The notes beneath the pieces are model-generated. The model did not search any database, had not been told where the DNA came from, and worked only from the letters and a program-made list of their open reading frames with translations. Source: Zygaena filipendulae (Eukaryota; Arthropoda; Insecta; Lepidoptera; Zygaenidae). Taken from it: 64,000 nt of DNA. Of the stretch, positions 1-11,025 are shown piece by piece. Every line of letters starts with the position of its first letter. Positions within the stretch are counted from its first letter, which is position 1. The DNA lies in the NCBI GenBank assembly GCA_907165275.2, contig OU015658.1, positions 74,501-138,500 of the forward strand, in the 5' to 3' direction. A program made the translations under genes and the position numbers.

Positions 1-58
1 CGGGGCGCGGGCCGGGGGGCGGCGCGGGGCAGGGGCAGGGGGAGGGGGCTGGCACGCG
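1..58. other. GC-rich patch at window edge
   Basis: Almost pure G+C, rich in GGGGC and GGGCGGC words, truncated by the window start. It is the first of about twenty such patches that interrupt AT-rich sequence. No reading frame or repeat unit is convincing. Confidence 0.7.
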
Positions 59-343
59 TCACGCCGATGTTTACCAAACAAAATGTCACCCTTTATTAAC
101 ACTTACAGGCTTTATTAGGACGAGCGAAGCGATTCTCCGTTTTAATAAGTGAGTGTAAAAGAAAATTCTCTTCGAGTGTCCGCATTGGGAAAGAACGTTG
201 AATAAAACTTTACGATTTCACTATCCCTTTAAAAAAATCCTTTCATCGTCTTATTTTACATCTAGTCGTCTGAACATGTTTTCATAATCACTATCACAAA
301 CGAAAGAGATGTTAATATGAAGATGATAACGCAGCTCCAATCG

Positions 344-564
344 GGGCCCTTATTCACTATGACCATAACACGATGTGTTAAGATAACGCGTCACAAAAAC
401 TACTTTTCTGTCGCGTTTAAAGAAGTTTCACTTCAATAAAATACGCTATGGCATACAGAATATTAATTTCTAATATTATGACATCTGGAGCGTTTGTGAT
501 TGTGTTTTTTGGTGGACACGCGTTATGGGCAAGAAATGTTATTGGTCTTAATAAATATTGGCCC
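344..564 (-). mobile_element. Short MITE with GGGCCC ends, copy 1
   Basis: The left end reads GGGCCCTTATTCACTATGAC. The right end, read on the other strand, begins GGGCCAATATTTATTAAGAC, giving imperfect terminal inverted repeats. Inner words (AAGAAGTTTCACT near 420; TTGCCCATAACGCG on the minus strand near 525) recur in order in the copy at 13120-13960, so this is a family about 220 bp long. No coding capacity, so non-autonomous. No clear target-site duplication. Superfamily not assigned. Confidence 0.7.
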
Positions 565-1539
565 AGGTTCCGTGTTGTGCGTATACATAGGTACACAACG
601 CGACGTGCTTTAGACGGAACTTGGTCGTGGACAGTATGAAACCGAGGACAGAAAATGACTGCAGTTGTGGTGGATGTTTAGTATTAGCGGTCTACAATAA
701 TTGTATTTGATCTCTTCCGCTTCTCGTAAACTAATTATCTATTAAGTAGTTATGTCATTTTACATTCGCTTTCCCAAAAATATTTGTACCAAAGATATTG
801 TAACGACCCGCGAGCACAGCTCACCAACCATTCATCCCCGGCGGCCATTAGGCGGCGTCACGCCGGGTCTGTTTGTGCCTACCCCCTAGGCAGGGGGGGA
901 AGGGTTCGATAGGGATGGATGTCGATGACGGTGACGTCACGCTTCCCGCCTGTCATCAGCACAACTACCTACCTATGATTGTTATGATTGTTTTGTGATG
1001 AAAAAATATCATGTCACGACGGTTCGGATTATTACCGTCAGCGTTCCAATATTTCGACATAAATTAATGTAGACGCCAGACGGTACAACATGTATAGGTA
1101 CTACTTTATTTCGGGAGTTTTAAATCTTTTCTCCAGCTAAATTATTTTAATTTAATAGTCGCCTCTTCCAACTTCTTGCAGTCGCTCCCTCCACACATCG
1201 CCGGCGACGGCTCTGTCGTCTCGCCACCTTCTGCACTGTCTCCTCGCTTCCGCCTGTCATGTTGTGTGATTGTCTAATAAAATTCCACGAAAGTTTGATT
1301 ATGATGGTCGGCGTTGCCCCGCGCTCCGCACGTGTGACGTCACTGCTCGCGCTGATTGCCAACGCGGAGTGTCAATCCCCCCCTCCGTCCCTCACCGCGG
1401 CTCGTTAGCGCAGCCTGCGATTCTATCCACATACGCATAACGTCTTAAATTCTTCACATTTCGCGAGAAGTCGCTGAAAAATAAACATCAGCATTATATA
1501 AATCTCGTGTCATGTTTACACGCTGTTGTTGGATGTGTT
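565..1539. other. Spacer without recognised gene
   Basis: AT-rich spacer with two GC-richer stretches (about 829-960 and 1185-1400). Two perfect TGACGTCA octamers lie at 932-939 and 1335-1342. The short open frames here show no recognisable protein. Confidence 0.6.
932..1342. promoter_or_regulatory. Pair of CRE-type TGACGTCA octamers
   Basis: Perfect palindromic octamers TGACGTCA at 932 and 1335. This is the binding site of CREB/ATF-type bZIP factors in animals. Others in the window start at 19663, 27474, 32560, 35313, 35358, 42509, 48427, 51497, 52146 and 59492. Occupancy cannot be judged from sequence. Confidence 0.35.
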
Positions 1540-1650
1540 GGGCCCACGCGCTCCTCGGGCCCCGCACTCCCCGGGCCCACGCGCTCCTCGGGCCCCGCAC
1601 TCCCCGGGCCCACGCGCTCCTCGGCCCCGCACTCCCCGGGCCCACGCGCT
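1540..1650. repeat. 33-bp GC-rich minisatellite, 3.4 copies
   Basis: Tandem unit of 33 bp beginning GGGCCCACGCGCTCCTCGGG. Copies start at 1540, 1573, 1606 (one G lost, 32 bp) and 1638 (partial). Copies are nearly identical, which suggests recent slippage or unequal exchange. Open frames on both strands here are by-products of the repeat. Confidence 0.95.
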
Positions 1651-2017
1651 CGCTGTGCCCCGGCTCCAGCCTCGGTGACGCGTAATTTTAACGCTCCATC
1701 GCATCGTTATTTTAAGTGGAATATAATTTCATTCGGGTGATCGAGTCGTTCGCTCAGAGCGTAATTATACGTATAATATTATTGTCGCTGAGGCACGCGA
1801 GCGACCCGCGGCGGGCGCGACACTCACTCGGCTCGCTAGGGACCGTCCGAGTGAACTTGTGGCAAAACGACACCGCAGCGTGTATTTTCCCACCGCGGTC
1901 CGCGGCACCGCGCCAGCGACAGGCGGAAGCGAGTGGAAAAGTTGAACAATGGAGTGAGAGACGAGCGGAAATTAAAATTGGTGGTTCGTGGTCGAGGCTT
2001 CGGTGGTGCCGCGAGCA
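1651..2017. other. Spacer without recognised gene
   Basis: Mixed-composition spacer after the minisatellite. Open frames on both strands overlap but show no domain, and codon content follows local GC content. Nothing further recognised. Confidence 0.5.
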
Positions 2018-2044
2018 GGCGGGGCGGGGCGGGGCGGGGCGGGG
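2018..2044 (+). repeat. GGGGC pentamer array, potential G-quadruplex
   Basis: A run of GGCGGGGCGGGGCGGGGCGG type with at least four G-tracts separated by single C residues. It satisfies the usual G-quadruplex pattern (four G-tracts with very short loops). Function unknown. Confidence 0.85.
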
Positions 2045-2151
2045 AAAATTATAGTAATCCAAATCCATGCGGGTGTAACAGCTTTAAAAACAAAATACAA
2101 AGTTGTTTAGGTAGGTACTCCCACAATTTATTAATTTAAACTATATATTAA

Positions 2152-2225
2152 CCAGCTGTTCCCTGCGGTTTTACTCACGTTAAGTTGAAAGTTTCCGCGG
2201 GAACTCCGTGGGATTCGTTATGATC
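2152..2225 (+). repeat. Lepidopteran CCGCGGG interspersed repeat, head fragment
   Basis: First of about forty copies of an interspersed repeat (family A). The full form reads from an AGCTGT head through CGGTTTCACCCGCG, a palindromic TTCCCGCGGGAA box, GGGATAAAAAGTACCCTATG and a TTTCATCATGATCGGTTGAG-type block to a TTTATAATATTAG tail. This copy keeps only the head and the CCGCGGGAA box. Such repeats are very common in moths and butterflies. I would call it SINE- or LINE-3'-end-like but cannot fix the superfamily. Confidence 0.7.
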
Positions 2226-3579
2226 CCAGCAGCCAGCATATGCATATGTGGCCCAGCAGCCATCCCGTAGCGTCCCCTGCCCCGCACGGCGCCCCCGCAC
2301 CGCGCCCTTCCAGGTCGGCTCACCTCTTGCTCTGTTAAACGTTAAGCCTTGTACTTTGTATTTTGTTCTCTATCAAATACAGACGTAACATTGAATACAA
2401 AACGGTGAAGTAAACAACCAAGAACATTTCAAGCGACATCGAGGCAACCAAACATTCATACATCTTGTTTAGCCGAGGGCTTGCTCTCGTAGCACAGCAC
2501 ATATCGACTGCACAATGCACATGTGTACACAGAATGATGATGAAAATAGAAAAAAAGAAGAAAAAAAATTTACAGTAAAAATATCCTAAACAATAAAAAC
2601 TCTCTATTGCTATGATCGAGAGATACAAATGTGTTGCTGTAATTTACTATTAAAAGCACTCGGTGAGTTATTGTTCAAAATTCTAAGTTCTTAATACCTA
2701 TCGGCTCGATATTCTAAACATAATAATAAGCACCGTCGCGTCGCGAGTTATATGTAGTTACCTACAATACTGGCGATGGACTGACAGAGGCGGCTCATTT
2801 AACCTCCGGAAATTAGTCTTCGTGCCGCGTTCGAGACGTGACGGCCAGGCCGGGGCGGGGGGGGGTGGGAGGCGGGGCGCGCTGCAGCCAGGCGAGTGCA
2901 CTCGCGCGCCCGCGGGCGGCGAGCATGGGCGGTGAGAGGTGGCAGACCTTTCGGGACATCGTCCAGCTGTCTACGCCCGACAAATTCCTCTAGTTAGGAA
3001 CCTCCAGTAGACTGAGGCCACTATGTCACGACAGTATCTCTTTTCTGAAGCAACCGCAATCACCTCGCCACTGCAGTCGGCGCACACTTCTAAACGAATA
3101 ATCCAATAAAATGTCTAACAAATACTAAATCCGATTTATGTTTAGTGGCGTCGTTCAATGGAAACGTCGTCGGCGGCGGCGCTGCGGGCTGCCAGCAATC
3201 AGGGCGCGGGGGGAGACGGGCGGGGCGGGGCGGAGCGGGGCGGGGGGACAACGTCGCCACTTGGCAGCGAGCGCCGCCCGCCCAGCACTCGTGGATACTT
3301 TGCCCTGTCGTTTGTCTGTCTGTCTAGATTTTGACATTCATACTAGCAATCTTAAAATTGGTAGTAAGTAGGTATAAGCTTTCAAGTTACAACATAAAAA
3401 ATAGTGCATCATTTACAAGACACGGTAACACTAGAAACGACAACACACGTACATCCATGAAAAATTAAACTTAAATAAAATAGTTTATTATTATTATTAC
3501 TATAGGTTCTAGGCAAGGACACCTCGGCCCGCTCGAGTGCAGAGCACGCGACGACGCAACCTTCACTACTTATTATGTA
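2226..3579. other. Spacer with GC-rich patches
   Basis: No gene recognised. GC-rich patches at about 2270-2310, 2848-2935 and 3168-3250 (the last with GGCGGGGCGGGGCGGAGCGG-type G-tracts). A TTA microsatellite lies near 3485-3500. Short overlapping frames at 3138-3371 only reflect the GC patch. Confidence 0.5.
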
Positions 3580-3645
3580 CTAAGAAAGAAAGAACGTTTA
3601 TTTGGTATGAATCGATAAAATATACGAAAGAAAAAAAAACAGCGC
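3580..3645 (-). mobile_element. LINE 3'-tail fragment (minus strand)
   Basis: On the minus strand the segment ends with AATAAACG followed by TTCTTTCTTTCTTA. This polyadenylation-like signal plus pyrimidine tail resembles the ends at 6836-6897 and 30350-30420. It is probably a severely 5'-truncated non-LTR element; the coding part is absent. Confidence 0.4.
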
Positions 3646-5265
3646 GTCAGATCATCTAGTGATGGTTTGGCGTATAGTTATACCTACAGTTTACTCCTTA
3701 ATTAAATTGTATAATGTACGTAAACAGACCTTCGCGTAACGGCGAAGTTTTATGAACATCTCACATTTAGGTTAAGTTAAAGCAACGAGCGCTTAATAAC
3801 TGGTTATTGTATGAACGTATTTATTCGCCGCCTGCGGCCGCTCTTACTGCAGCGGGCAGCGGGCGGCGGGCGGCAGCCCTGGCAGCCGGCTTGTCGACGA
3901 AATGCTCTACATTTTACTTCGGTTAAAGTTCTTAATAGCGGGAGCCGGGAGCCTACTTATGCTTGACCATTTCGGCATGTTAACCACGCAATTCGTACTC
4001 GGGTTAACGACTGTCTGTCGCAGTTAGCTGATTTTTCTATCGCATGACATGTACCACTCATTCTAATCATTCACGATGAGCGACTACCGTTTCGATGTGC
4101 CTGCTCAAAATAGATTTCTTAGAATTGTAGATAGCAGTTAGACACGTTATCGATAGACGACGTATGTATAGGAACGATACTTCGTGTATCGCAGAACCGA
4201 AGCAGCCCCCCAGGGCGCCTCTGCTCAGCCGGGACGTCTCGAGGCTCGAGCCGACGAATTCGCCAACTCGTTACAACTTGCCGCGGTAATGAAGCGGGGC
4301 GGGGGCGGCGGGGCCGCTGAGGTCACGCCGGGGGGGGGGGGGGATAACATCGCTCACTTTTTTATCACAAAAGATGTTGCGATAGCTAATTGCGGGGTAA
4401 CTTTCCTTTCTTACTAAACTAACCGAAGCAACTGAAATTTTTGCGTTTATTTATTTTTCCATTAAAACTGCGATTCACTTTGCGATTGATGATAACTATT
4501 CGTTCTATCCTGTATCTATTGGTACAGGATGGACAGGACGGAGGAAAAATTATAAAATTTTATTATTATTATGTCTGTTCTTGTGGGGATAGTGAAATAA
4601 TTAGTAAGGCTACACCTACGTCCCAGAAAAGGATCAGGCTACTTTTGATCCCTGTATAGGAGTTTTCGAGGGTATCTCTGCAACCATGACTAAAACTAAC
4701 AGAAGGACGATGCACCGTGACTATTTCACTTCCGCCGTATATATAACTTCTCCCACCTCCACCGGTGGACCGACTCTATACCGCTCTCCGGACCGAATAA
4801 TCTCCCAGGCGTAAGTTCCAATAAAGTGTGGAGTCATGTACCTACTGCGGCGGCAGGGGCTCGGTGCACGAACGAAGGAAGCTATCAGATAGTTGGCGCC
4901 GAGACAGCGCATTTGGCACGTTTTTAAAGGATACGGCTTTGATATAAATATACCTACACATGTAAATGAGACACAAATATCACGATGCTGCGTTTCAAAA
5001 AGGAAACGGCGCCGCCAACTTGGATTGCTTTTCCTACAGTCGGTTAAAGCTCGAGACCATTTATCGACAGACAAAACAATAGCTTGCCATCACTGTACCA
5101 AATTTTATGAATAAAGTGTTTTGTTACAATTACTTACCAACAACTGCCAAACATCAATAAATCTGGTCGACATGTTGAACCACGAAACAAATGAGATTTT
5201 GTAAATGACTCGACGAATGAAAACGTATGTCGGGGTTTACTTAGGTATTATGTTACTTATATTTA
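3646..5265. other. Spacer without recognised gene
   Basis: Contains a GC-rich patch at 3825-3895, a 14-nt G run at 4330-4343 inside another patch (4195-4345), and otherwise AT-rich DNA. A perfect palindrome TCCACCGGTGGA lies near 4758. A 117-codon minus frame at 4721-5074 shows no recognisable domain and is not called. Confidence 0.5.
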
Positions 5266-5400
5266 TTTATCCTTACTAATATTATTAACGTGAGGGTTTG
5301 TATGTATGGATGTATGGATGGATATTTTTTACTCTTTCATACAAAAACTGCTGAATTTATTTATTTATTTATTTATTTGATTTTAATGAAACTGCAATAG
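5266..5400 (-). repeat. Family A repeat, tail half, with TTTA expansion
   Basis: Reads TACTAATATTAT, then TTTGTATGTATGGATG, then ACTCTTTCATACAAAAACTG, the tail half of family A in reverse. A TTTA microsatellite (5354-5379) has expanded within it. The CCGCGGG head is missing. Confidence 0.7.
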
Positions 5401-5445
5401 TAGGTATAGCAATAACAATAACACATAATAATATGTTCTTTTCTG

Positions 5446-5550
5446 TAAACATGTATGATTTTTTTTATTATAATCGGTTAGGTAGTAAAGACGTGAAAGC
5501 TTAACCAATAAACAAACAATCAAAATACGTAAGCATTGATAATATTAAGT
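5446..5550 (+). repeat. Family A repeat, tail fragment
   Basis: Keeps the ATAATCGGTTAGG-TAGTAAAGACGTGAAAGC block and the AACAAACAATCAAAAT stretch that precede the ATAATATTA tail. The head is absent. Confidence 0.6.
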
Positions 5551-5875
5551 TAAGCAAGCTAGGCCTGTGTCATCAAAGGTATAGGCGTTACACAGCCAGG
5601 TATAGGTACCTACACAATACGGCACAGTACGTGCTGCTCCTATTGTCATTGTTAGTACTGTCACCGACCTCGTTGTTGCACCACGTACGTCACCTACTTC
5701 GATAAAACAAGAGGCTCTGCTCCCCCGCCCCCGCGGTATCTGCTCGCCGCCCGCCCTCGCCTGCTCGCTCGGGCGGGGCGGGAGGAACTGGGGTGACTAC
5801 ACGCGCGCTATGGCTGGTTGAGCTTCAGTTGAAACTACTGATAAATTAATACGAATGTGTTTATTTATATAAGCA
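5551..5875. other. Spacer with GC patch
   Basis: AT-rich spacer with a GC-rich patch at about 5720-5815 (CGCCGCCCGCC and GGGCGGGGCGGGAGG). No gene recognised. Confidence 0.5.
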
Positions 5876-6055
5876 CTAGCTGTTCACCGCGGTTACACCT
5901 GCATTAATTTGAAAAACAATTAACGTTTCCTGTGCCCGTTTCTGTGTACTCTGGATTCATTGGTTTTATGATGATTGGTTTAGTAGTTACGGCGTGAGGC
6001 GTATCAAATAAACAAACCAACAAACTCAAATTCGCATTTATAATATTATAGTTAA
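5876..6055 (+). repeat. Family A repeat, diverged nearly full copy
   Basis: Head CTAGCTGTTCACCGCGGTTACACC, body ATGATTGGTTTAG-TAGTTACGGCGTGAGG, and tail ATTCGCATTTATAATATTA are in order. The TTCCCGCGGGAA box has decayed. About 180 bp. Confidence 0.75.
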
Positions 6056-6187
6056 GATAACGACTCTTAAGCTAAAATTTTGATAATTTTTGTGCTATAA
6101 ACTTACAAATAGAGTGTGATTAGCGTGATTGAATACGACCATATTTATTAATTTCTTTCTTTATTTATTGTCAATATATCCTTATCC

Positions 6188-6391
6188 TTACTTATATTAT
6201 AAATGCGAAAGTTTGTATTTATGGATGGATGTTTGTTACTCTTTCACGCAAAAACTACTGGATGGATTTAAATGAAACTCTACAATAATATAGCTTATAA
6301 ACAGATTAACACATAGGGCACTTTTTATCCCGGAATTCCCGCGGGAACTCTGAAACCAACGCGGGTAAAACCGCGGGGCACAACTAGTACG
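6188..6391 (-). repeat. Family A repeat, well-preserved copy
   Basis: Full reverse copy: ATATTATAAATGCGAAAG, a GGATGGATG run, ACGCAAAAACTACTGGATGG, GGCACTTTTTATCCCGG, the palindrome TTCCCGCGGGAA, then GGTAAAACCGCGGGGCACAA ending at CTAGTA. It faces the copy at 5876-6055. Confidence 0.85.
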
Positions 6392-6536
6392 GTATAAACC
6401 AATTATAATGGTTAACAGATACTAGTAGGCATTACATCACAGCCAGGGTGGGCGCGCCCTCAGGAGCGCATTTGGTAACTCGCGAGCACATCTCACCTGC
6501 CGGGCGGCGCTGGTACCGACTGTCGCTGCCACGTCG

Positions 6537-6603
6537 CGGGGCCGGCTCGCGGCTCGCGGCTCGCGACTCGCGGCTCTCGTCTCGGCTCGCGGCTCGCGGC
6601 GCG
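6537..6603 (+). repeat. GCTCGCG heptamer-like array
   Basis: About nine imperfect 7-bp units (GCTCGCG, ACTCGCG, GCTCTCG). It lies within a GC patch running from about 6445 to 6605. The 60-codon frame over it reads Arg/Leu/Ser repeats only because of the array. Confidence 0.8.
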
Positions 6604-6835
6604 TTGGATTTTAATAATTATAATAACTGACATGTATCATTCTCCAAGCTAATTTCTGATAGGTAAATCCAATTGCTTATCACAATAGTAACTACTTAAT
6701 TAAAATAATGGACTATTATAATTAGTACCTGACCAGTGTCCGTACGTGACAACGGGCTGCCAACTAAACCAGCGCTAGGTGATCCGCACTTAGCTAATGC
6801 TGTCCCTTTTGGTACTTGTTCAATGTTTGTTGGTT

Positions 6836-6897
6836 TTTTCTTGTGTGTTGTGCTGGAATAAATGTAGTTTTCTTGCTTCTTTTCTTTCTAATTCATT
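6836..6897 (+). mobile_element. LINE 3'-tail fragment
   Basis: Reads TTCTTGTGTGTTGTGCTGGA, AATAAATG, then a TTCTT-rich tail. The same TGTGTGTTGTGCTG-AATAAAT block recurs at 30350-30420, so the two are ends of one non-LTR family. Confidence 0.6.
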
Positions 6898-6940
6898 AAA
6901 ATTATAATAACATTTTTTTTGATTAGGTAGTAGTTTTGCT

Positions 6941-7000
6941 GAAAAAAACATACATACAGCCGAACGCAGAACCTCCTCCTTTTTGTAAGTCGGTTAAAAA
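6941..7000 (-). repeat. GGAGGAGGTTC repeat, copy 1
   Basis: On the minus strand: TTAACCGACTTACAAAAAGG, AGGAGGTTCTGCGTTCGGCT, GTATGTATG, then a T run. The same order is found at 23092-23150 and 29016-29078. A short interspersed repeat seen widely in insects; class not assigned. Confidence 0.65.
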
Positions 7001-7355
7001 AGGGGCGTTGTACATTAAGTAAATGACTTATAAAACAGTTCATCACTTAAACAACTATACTGTTAAGCAGTTGTCGACGAATACTCGATAACGCGGCGTG
7101 TTGTCGCCACGCGTCGCCACGCGTCGCCGCTAGTCGCTACACGAGCTCAAGTTTCAAGCGGCACTTCAGCGGAGATTTTAAATTTATATTCATGGCTGAA
7201 AAATAGCGAACGCTTCGCGCAGTTGGCTCGTAAAGTTCGGGTTGGAGCAGAAATATAAAACTAATATTATACATTACAAACTTTTAAAGTTATGAAAATC
7301 CCAGAGCCCCTGGCACGAGTATCCGAGTACTGAAAAGAGGGTTCTGACCATGTCG
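7001..7355. other. Spacer without recognised gene
   Basis: Mixed spacer; a CGCCACGCGTCGCCACGCGT direct repeat lies near 7105-7130. Nothing else recognised. Confidence 0.4.
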
Positions 7356-7445
7356 ATGTAGCTAGCTCTACGTAGCGGCTACGGCGTAGTACAAATGAAG
7401 CGGTCAATCCGTCACGCCGTAACGCGGTGTTGTAGCGGCGCGGCG
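7356..7445. repeat. CGTAGC-rich cluster 1
   Basis: Dense in GTAGC and CGTAGCG words on both strands (TAGCTAGC, CTACGTAGCGGCTACGGCGT, TTGTAGCGGCG). The same style is seen at 14280, 16496, 34985 and 42880. Degenerate, without a fixed period. Confidence 0.5.
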
Positions 7446-7811
7446 ATAACACGGCCTCGTGACGTGTGTCGGCCGCTGAGCGATCGGTGGCGCGGCGCGG
7501 CGCGGCGACCGCTGGCCCGCTCGCTATCAGATCGGGCGTTCACTATCCTTCTCAGCCCCGGCTTACTTTAGAGATTTGAAGAGAATGATACCCTGAAAGG
7601 GTTTAATAAATGATCATTTTTATTTTTTGGTTTAATTTTTTTGATAATTTGATTGCTCTCAATAGGTAAACTATGTATCTTGAAATTAAAACATCGATAA
7701 TTTTGATAAACTCTTGGTAAGGTGATTAAGGGACAAAAATATACTGCACACGTAGCAACCCTATGCGACGCAGACTAAACTGTCGTCAGTGGGCCGAGCC
7801 GTTAAGGGACG
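7446..7811. other. Spacer with GC patch
   Basis: GC-rich patch at about 7435-7525 with GGCGCGGCGCGGCGCGGCG, then AT-rich spacer. No gene recognised. Confidence 0.45.
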
Positions 7812-8026
7812 TTTATATATTGACCCGAACATCGATCACGATCTAGATAAAATTTTACTGACGTGAAAAATAGCGTCAGGTCGCAGCGTCGCGGCGGCGC
7901 GCTGCGGCTTATCGGGCCCGGGCCGTCAGTGGCCTAGTGGGGCCGCCTCGCGGAGATTTGTGGACCACGGAGGGAGGAGCCAACACGAGCACTTTGAAGT
8001 CATCGCAGACTGAACACATGGTGATG
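7812..8026 (+). promoter_or_regulatory. Weak candidate promoter and first exon
   Basis: A TATATATT box at about 7812-7820 is followed by a GC-rich stretch. At 8018 it reads ATGGTGATG, directly followed by GTGAGTTA, a good splice-donor context (GT at 8027-8028). If real, translation could start with three codons before the intron, or the exon could be untranslated. No acceptor or downstream exon was identified, and the distance from TATA box to donor is unremarkable. Inference only. Confidence 0.2.
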
Positions 8027-8173
8027 GTGAGTTATAGTGATTAAGTGTTCACTGATTAATTATTTGTTCATAGCTAACTAATGCACAATAAACTGCGTTG
8101 GCCAAAAGTTGTCGCGTGTGTTATTAGTTAAGTTTTTCACAATTAAAAGAGAAGAAGCGTTCCGTGTTGCACG

Positions 8174-8200
8174 TGTGACGTGACGTGACGTGACGTGACG
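8174..8200 (+). repeat. TGACG pentamer array
   Basis: GTGACGTGACGTGACGTGAC followed by GTACGTCG: five TGACG units in a row. TGACG is the half site of the CRE/ATF motif. It stands at the edge of a GC-rich region. Confidence 0.9.
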
Positions 8201-9727
8201 TACGTCGCGGCCCCGGGCGTCGGATGAGAGCGCCCTAATTGGGCCCGACTCTCTCACGGTTAGTTACCTTACACTCGCCCTCGGTGCCTGCCGCCCTCCC
8301 CCGTGCCACCCCCTCGTCCCTCGCGCACCTGCCGTGGGTAATAAGGCAGCGTTAGTCGCTAATACCACAAGCACGCGGCGTGAAGATGCGAGACTCGGGG
8401 GGCGAGGTGAGGAGGAAGAGTACAAGAGGCGAGGAACAAGATAAAATTACAAGATAAATCCGATTAATAATTACAAAATGATCCTTCACTTCAGGATTAT
8501 TTCGCCCGAAGAATACAATAAAACTTACCGTAGTACTTATAATTCACTAAATTATACATATTTATTTGTTTACAATATTTAATTACAAAAACAGACATGT
8601 CACAACTCATTTACTCGGAGACTATTGGAAATAATTATAAAATTAGGAAAGGCAGTGCGGCCTATTATACTACTCGTACAATAGTGTAATTAAATTATGA
8701 AAGAATATAGGTAATTAGGGGTGGCAGACGGCAGTCCACACATATAACTAAGGAATGTAAAACAAAAATTCGTTAGATAAACTGACTTTGTCTCGATCTC
8801 AAAAATTATTATATTATAAAATGGACGTTTCTAAATAGATTTTTGTATTTAAGTAATTTGTGCTATTAAAATTGTGTGTGTAAACTTTTCGAAAATTCTA
8901 AAAATATACAAGGTGATAAAACTTACAAACCTAGATGTCGTGTATTTATTGATGTCCCCGCTTCAGCAACCTTCACCGTACGTCGTTCGAAACACACGTG
9001 ACCGGTTTTTCGGAGTTTTATTTTTAAAGGTTTAAATTTCTAAGAGCAATCATGTTGCCGAGTGGCGGCTTAATTGTGACATTCAGCATTAATTGTCACG
9101 ACACTAGAGATAGTACAGAGCAATCAGCTCACCTCTCTTATAGAATCTGGATTGAGGCAGCTTTTGAAATGGAGATAAAACAAATTGTTTTAGAGCTAAA
9201 GTGAGCTAAAGTACTTGGCTTTCGAGGTGCAGTAGTCGTAAGATTAGCGGCGAGCTGGCTCAGGGGTCAGAGCGAGCGAGCCGAGCGGAGCCGGGCCCAG
9301 TCGAGCGAGTAATGGCTTACTGTTGTTGCGGGGGGCGGGGGTGGGGACGGGGACGGGAGAGTCCCCCGTGCCTTCTTTTAGAAAACCTTCCGAGAGTAGT
9401 AAAAATACTAATAATTATGTTTTGACCGAATTCAAATGACGACGACACCGTGTAACTTGATGAGTTTTTCATGCAAAGTATTAAGACGTATATTACGCAT
9501 TTCGAAAGTCAAAAATCCAATAGACAATATTTTGTTTAACAACTGTGGAGTGACTTTATTATGTTTATGTATTGAAGAGTGAAACTCAATTTTGGGTCAC
9601 TCGACTTCACTCATTTTGGTTTATGGCTTCTATCTTGAAGAGTCATATAGAGTTAATAACTAGGTACACAAATTACTATTAACGATGAGCTTGGCGTATA
9701 TGATTCATTGTATCGTTCGCGCCCGGC
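8201..9727. other. Spacer with GC patches and homeodomain-like sites
   Basis: GC-rich at about 8203-8420 (including CCCTAATTGGGCCC near 8234) and 9245-9365. At 9070 and 9089 two TTAATTGT words stand 19 bp apart. The rest is AT-rich with no recognised gene. The segment 8560-8640 could be an old minus-strand LINE end, but evidence is too weak to call. Confidence 0.4.
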
Positions 9728-9866
9728 CGCCCCGCGGCCGCTCGTGGCCCGGGCCCGCCCGCCCCGCGCCCGCTCGTGGCTCACGCCCGCCCGCCCCGCG
9801 CCCGCTCGTGGCTCACGCCCGCCCGCCCCGCGCCCGCTCGTGGCTCACGCCCGCCCGCCCTGCAGC
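9728..9866 (+). repeat. 32-bp GC-rich minisatellite, four copies
   Basis: The word CTCGTGGC recurs at 9741, 9773, 9805 and 9837, exactly 32 bp apart. Units alternate GCCCGCTCGTGGCTCACG with CCCGCCCGCCCCGC. The period is not a multiple of three, so three overlapping plus-strand frames stay open; these are artefacts of composition. Confidence 0.95.
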
Positions 9867-10963
9867 GCGCGGAAGACGCTCGCTCCGCGAGAGCTGCCGG
9901 ATCAAGCCGATACCATTACATAAATATGTTCTTATCCCGCGCCTCTATAAAGGCTTTACTTACATCTGACGTTTTATGCTATCGAGCACGAGTGAATTTA
10001 TTAATGCGTTTACAGAGTGAAGCATTCTACCATGTTAAAATTTAGTGTGCCATTAGTATTTCGGGTAGTCGTACACTACACGTTGATTAAAGTCATTTTA
10101 CCAGAATTTAGTGAATAGCGGCTGTAAATAAGTGTATTTGCTAAGAGTAAACAATTCCGAATGTTGATTGTGGTGACATCCTCACGTCGCTGGTGTGCGA
10201 TCGCTATCTACTCCCGGCCCGCGAGCTGGACGCCTGCCAGCCTCCCGCCCGCCCCCTCCCCCCAGCGTGCGTGCGTGCGTGCTCGCTCGTTACATCTTGC
10301 GATACTCCACAATAACAAGCACAATCTCTATTGTGTTTTTTTTCCTCATCGTCTCGCATTTCAACTGTTTTCGTATCTCCATCCAATGCTGAGAAAGTAA
10401 AACGAGTGGAGAGGAAAATTGATGATGCACAGATCCGCGATAACGGGGGCAGCGGAGAGGGCCGCGGGTGGAGGGGACGCGCGAGGCTCTCCGCGAGGCC
10501 CGAGAGTAGTGCGGCGACGACTGAGTGGGAATAAATTAATTATGAACGCGCGGTGTAGGCGCGGCGCTGGGCTGAATTGTTTTGGTTTTGTTTCTCTGCC
10601 TTTATAATTATTATGTTTATCTATCTATACATAATTCAATTTAATTCATTTCGGGTTAAAGATCATTTATTCTTATAAGAATATATATATATTCGCTTAC
10701 ATGAGAAATTAAAAACTAAATACAGACACCATGTCGTCGATGAGCATAGAGACACAGGCAACATAAATACGCAGAAAAAAATACAACAAATAAGAATAAA
10801 AAAAAAGACAGTTAGGTAAGACAGAAATGTACAACATACACTCTATGAGACCACGATTCAAGGCCGATGTGGAAAGATCTACTGCAAACTAATTAATTAC
10901 TGGAAGAGGTAAATCAGTACGTAGATACATCGTTTGTTTGTTGTTTTTATTGACAAAAAAAAA
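9867..10963. other. Spacer with GC patches
   Basis: GC-rich at 10215-10290, with a GTGC tetramer array at 10265-10282, and at 10445-10570. AT-rich beyond 10600, with an AT dinucleotide stretch near 10680. A minus-strand LINE end is possible at about 10630-10960 but not demonstrable. No host gene recognised. Confidence 0.4.
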
Positions 10964-11025
10964 TTAATTCATTTAATCGCAAGATAATGTCAGTTTATAT
11001 TAGATAGGTGACCGCACATAAAATG
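10964..11025 (+). repeat. ATTCATTTAATCGCAAG repeat, copy 1
   Basis: Shares AATTCATTTAATCGCAAG, a GTCA-TTTATATTA block and GACCGCAT, in the same order, with 44786-44852. A short piece of a dispersed element of unknown type. Confidence 0.55.

Noticed and set aside
1507..1740. Pro/Gly-rich open frames on both strands
   Set aside because: Entirely due to the 33-bp minisatellite.
9685..10045. Three overlapping Pro/Ala-rich plus frames
   Set aside because: By-product of the 32-bp minisatellite, which keeps several frames open at once.
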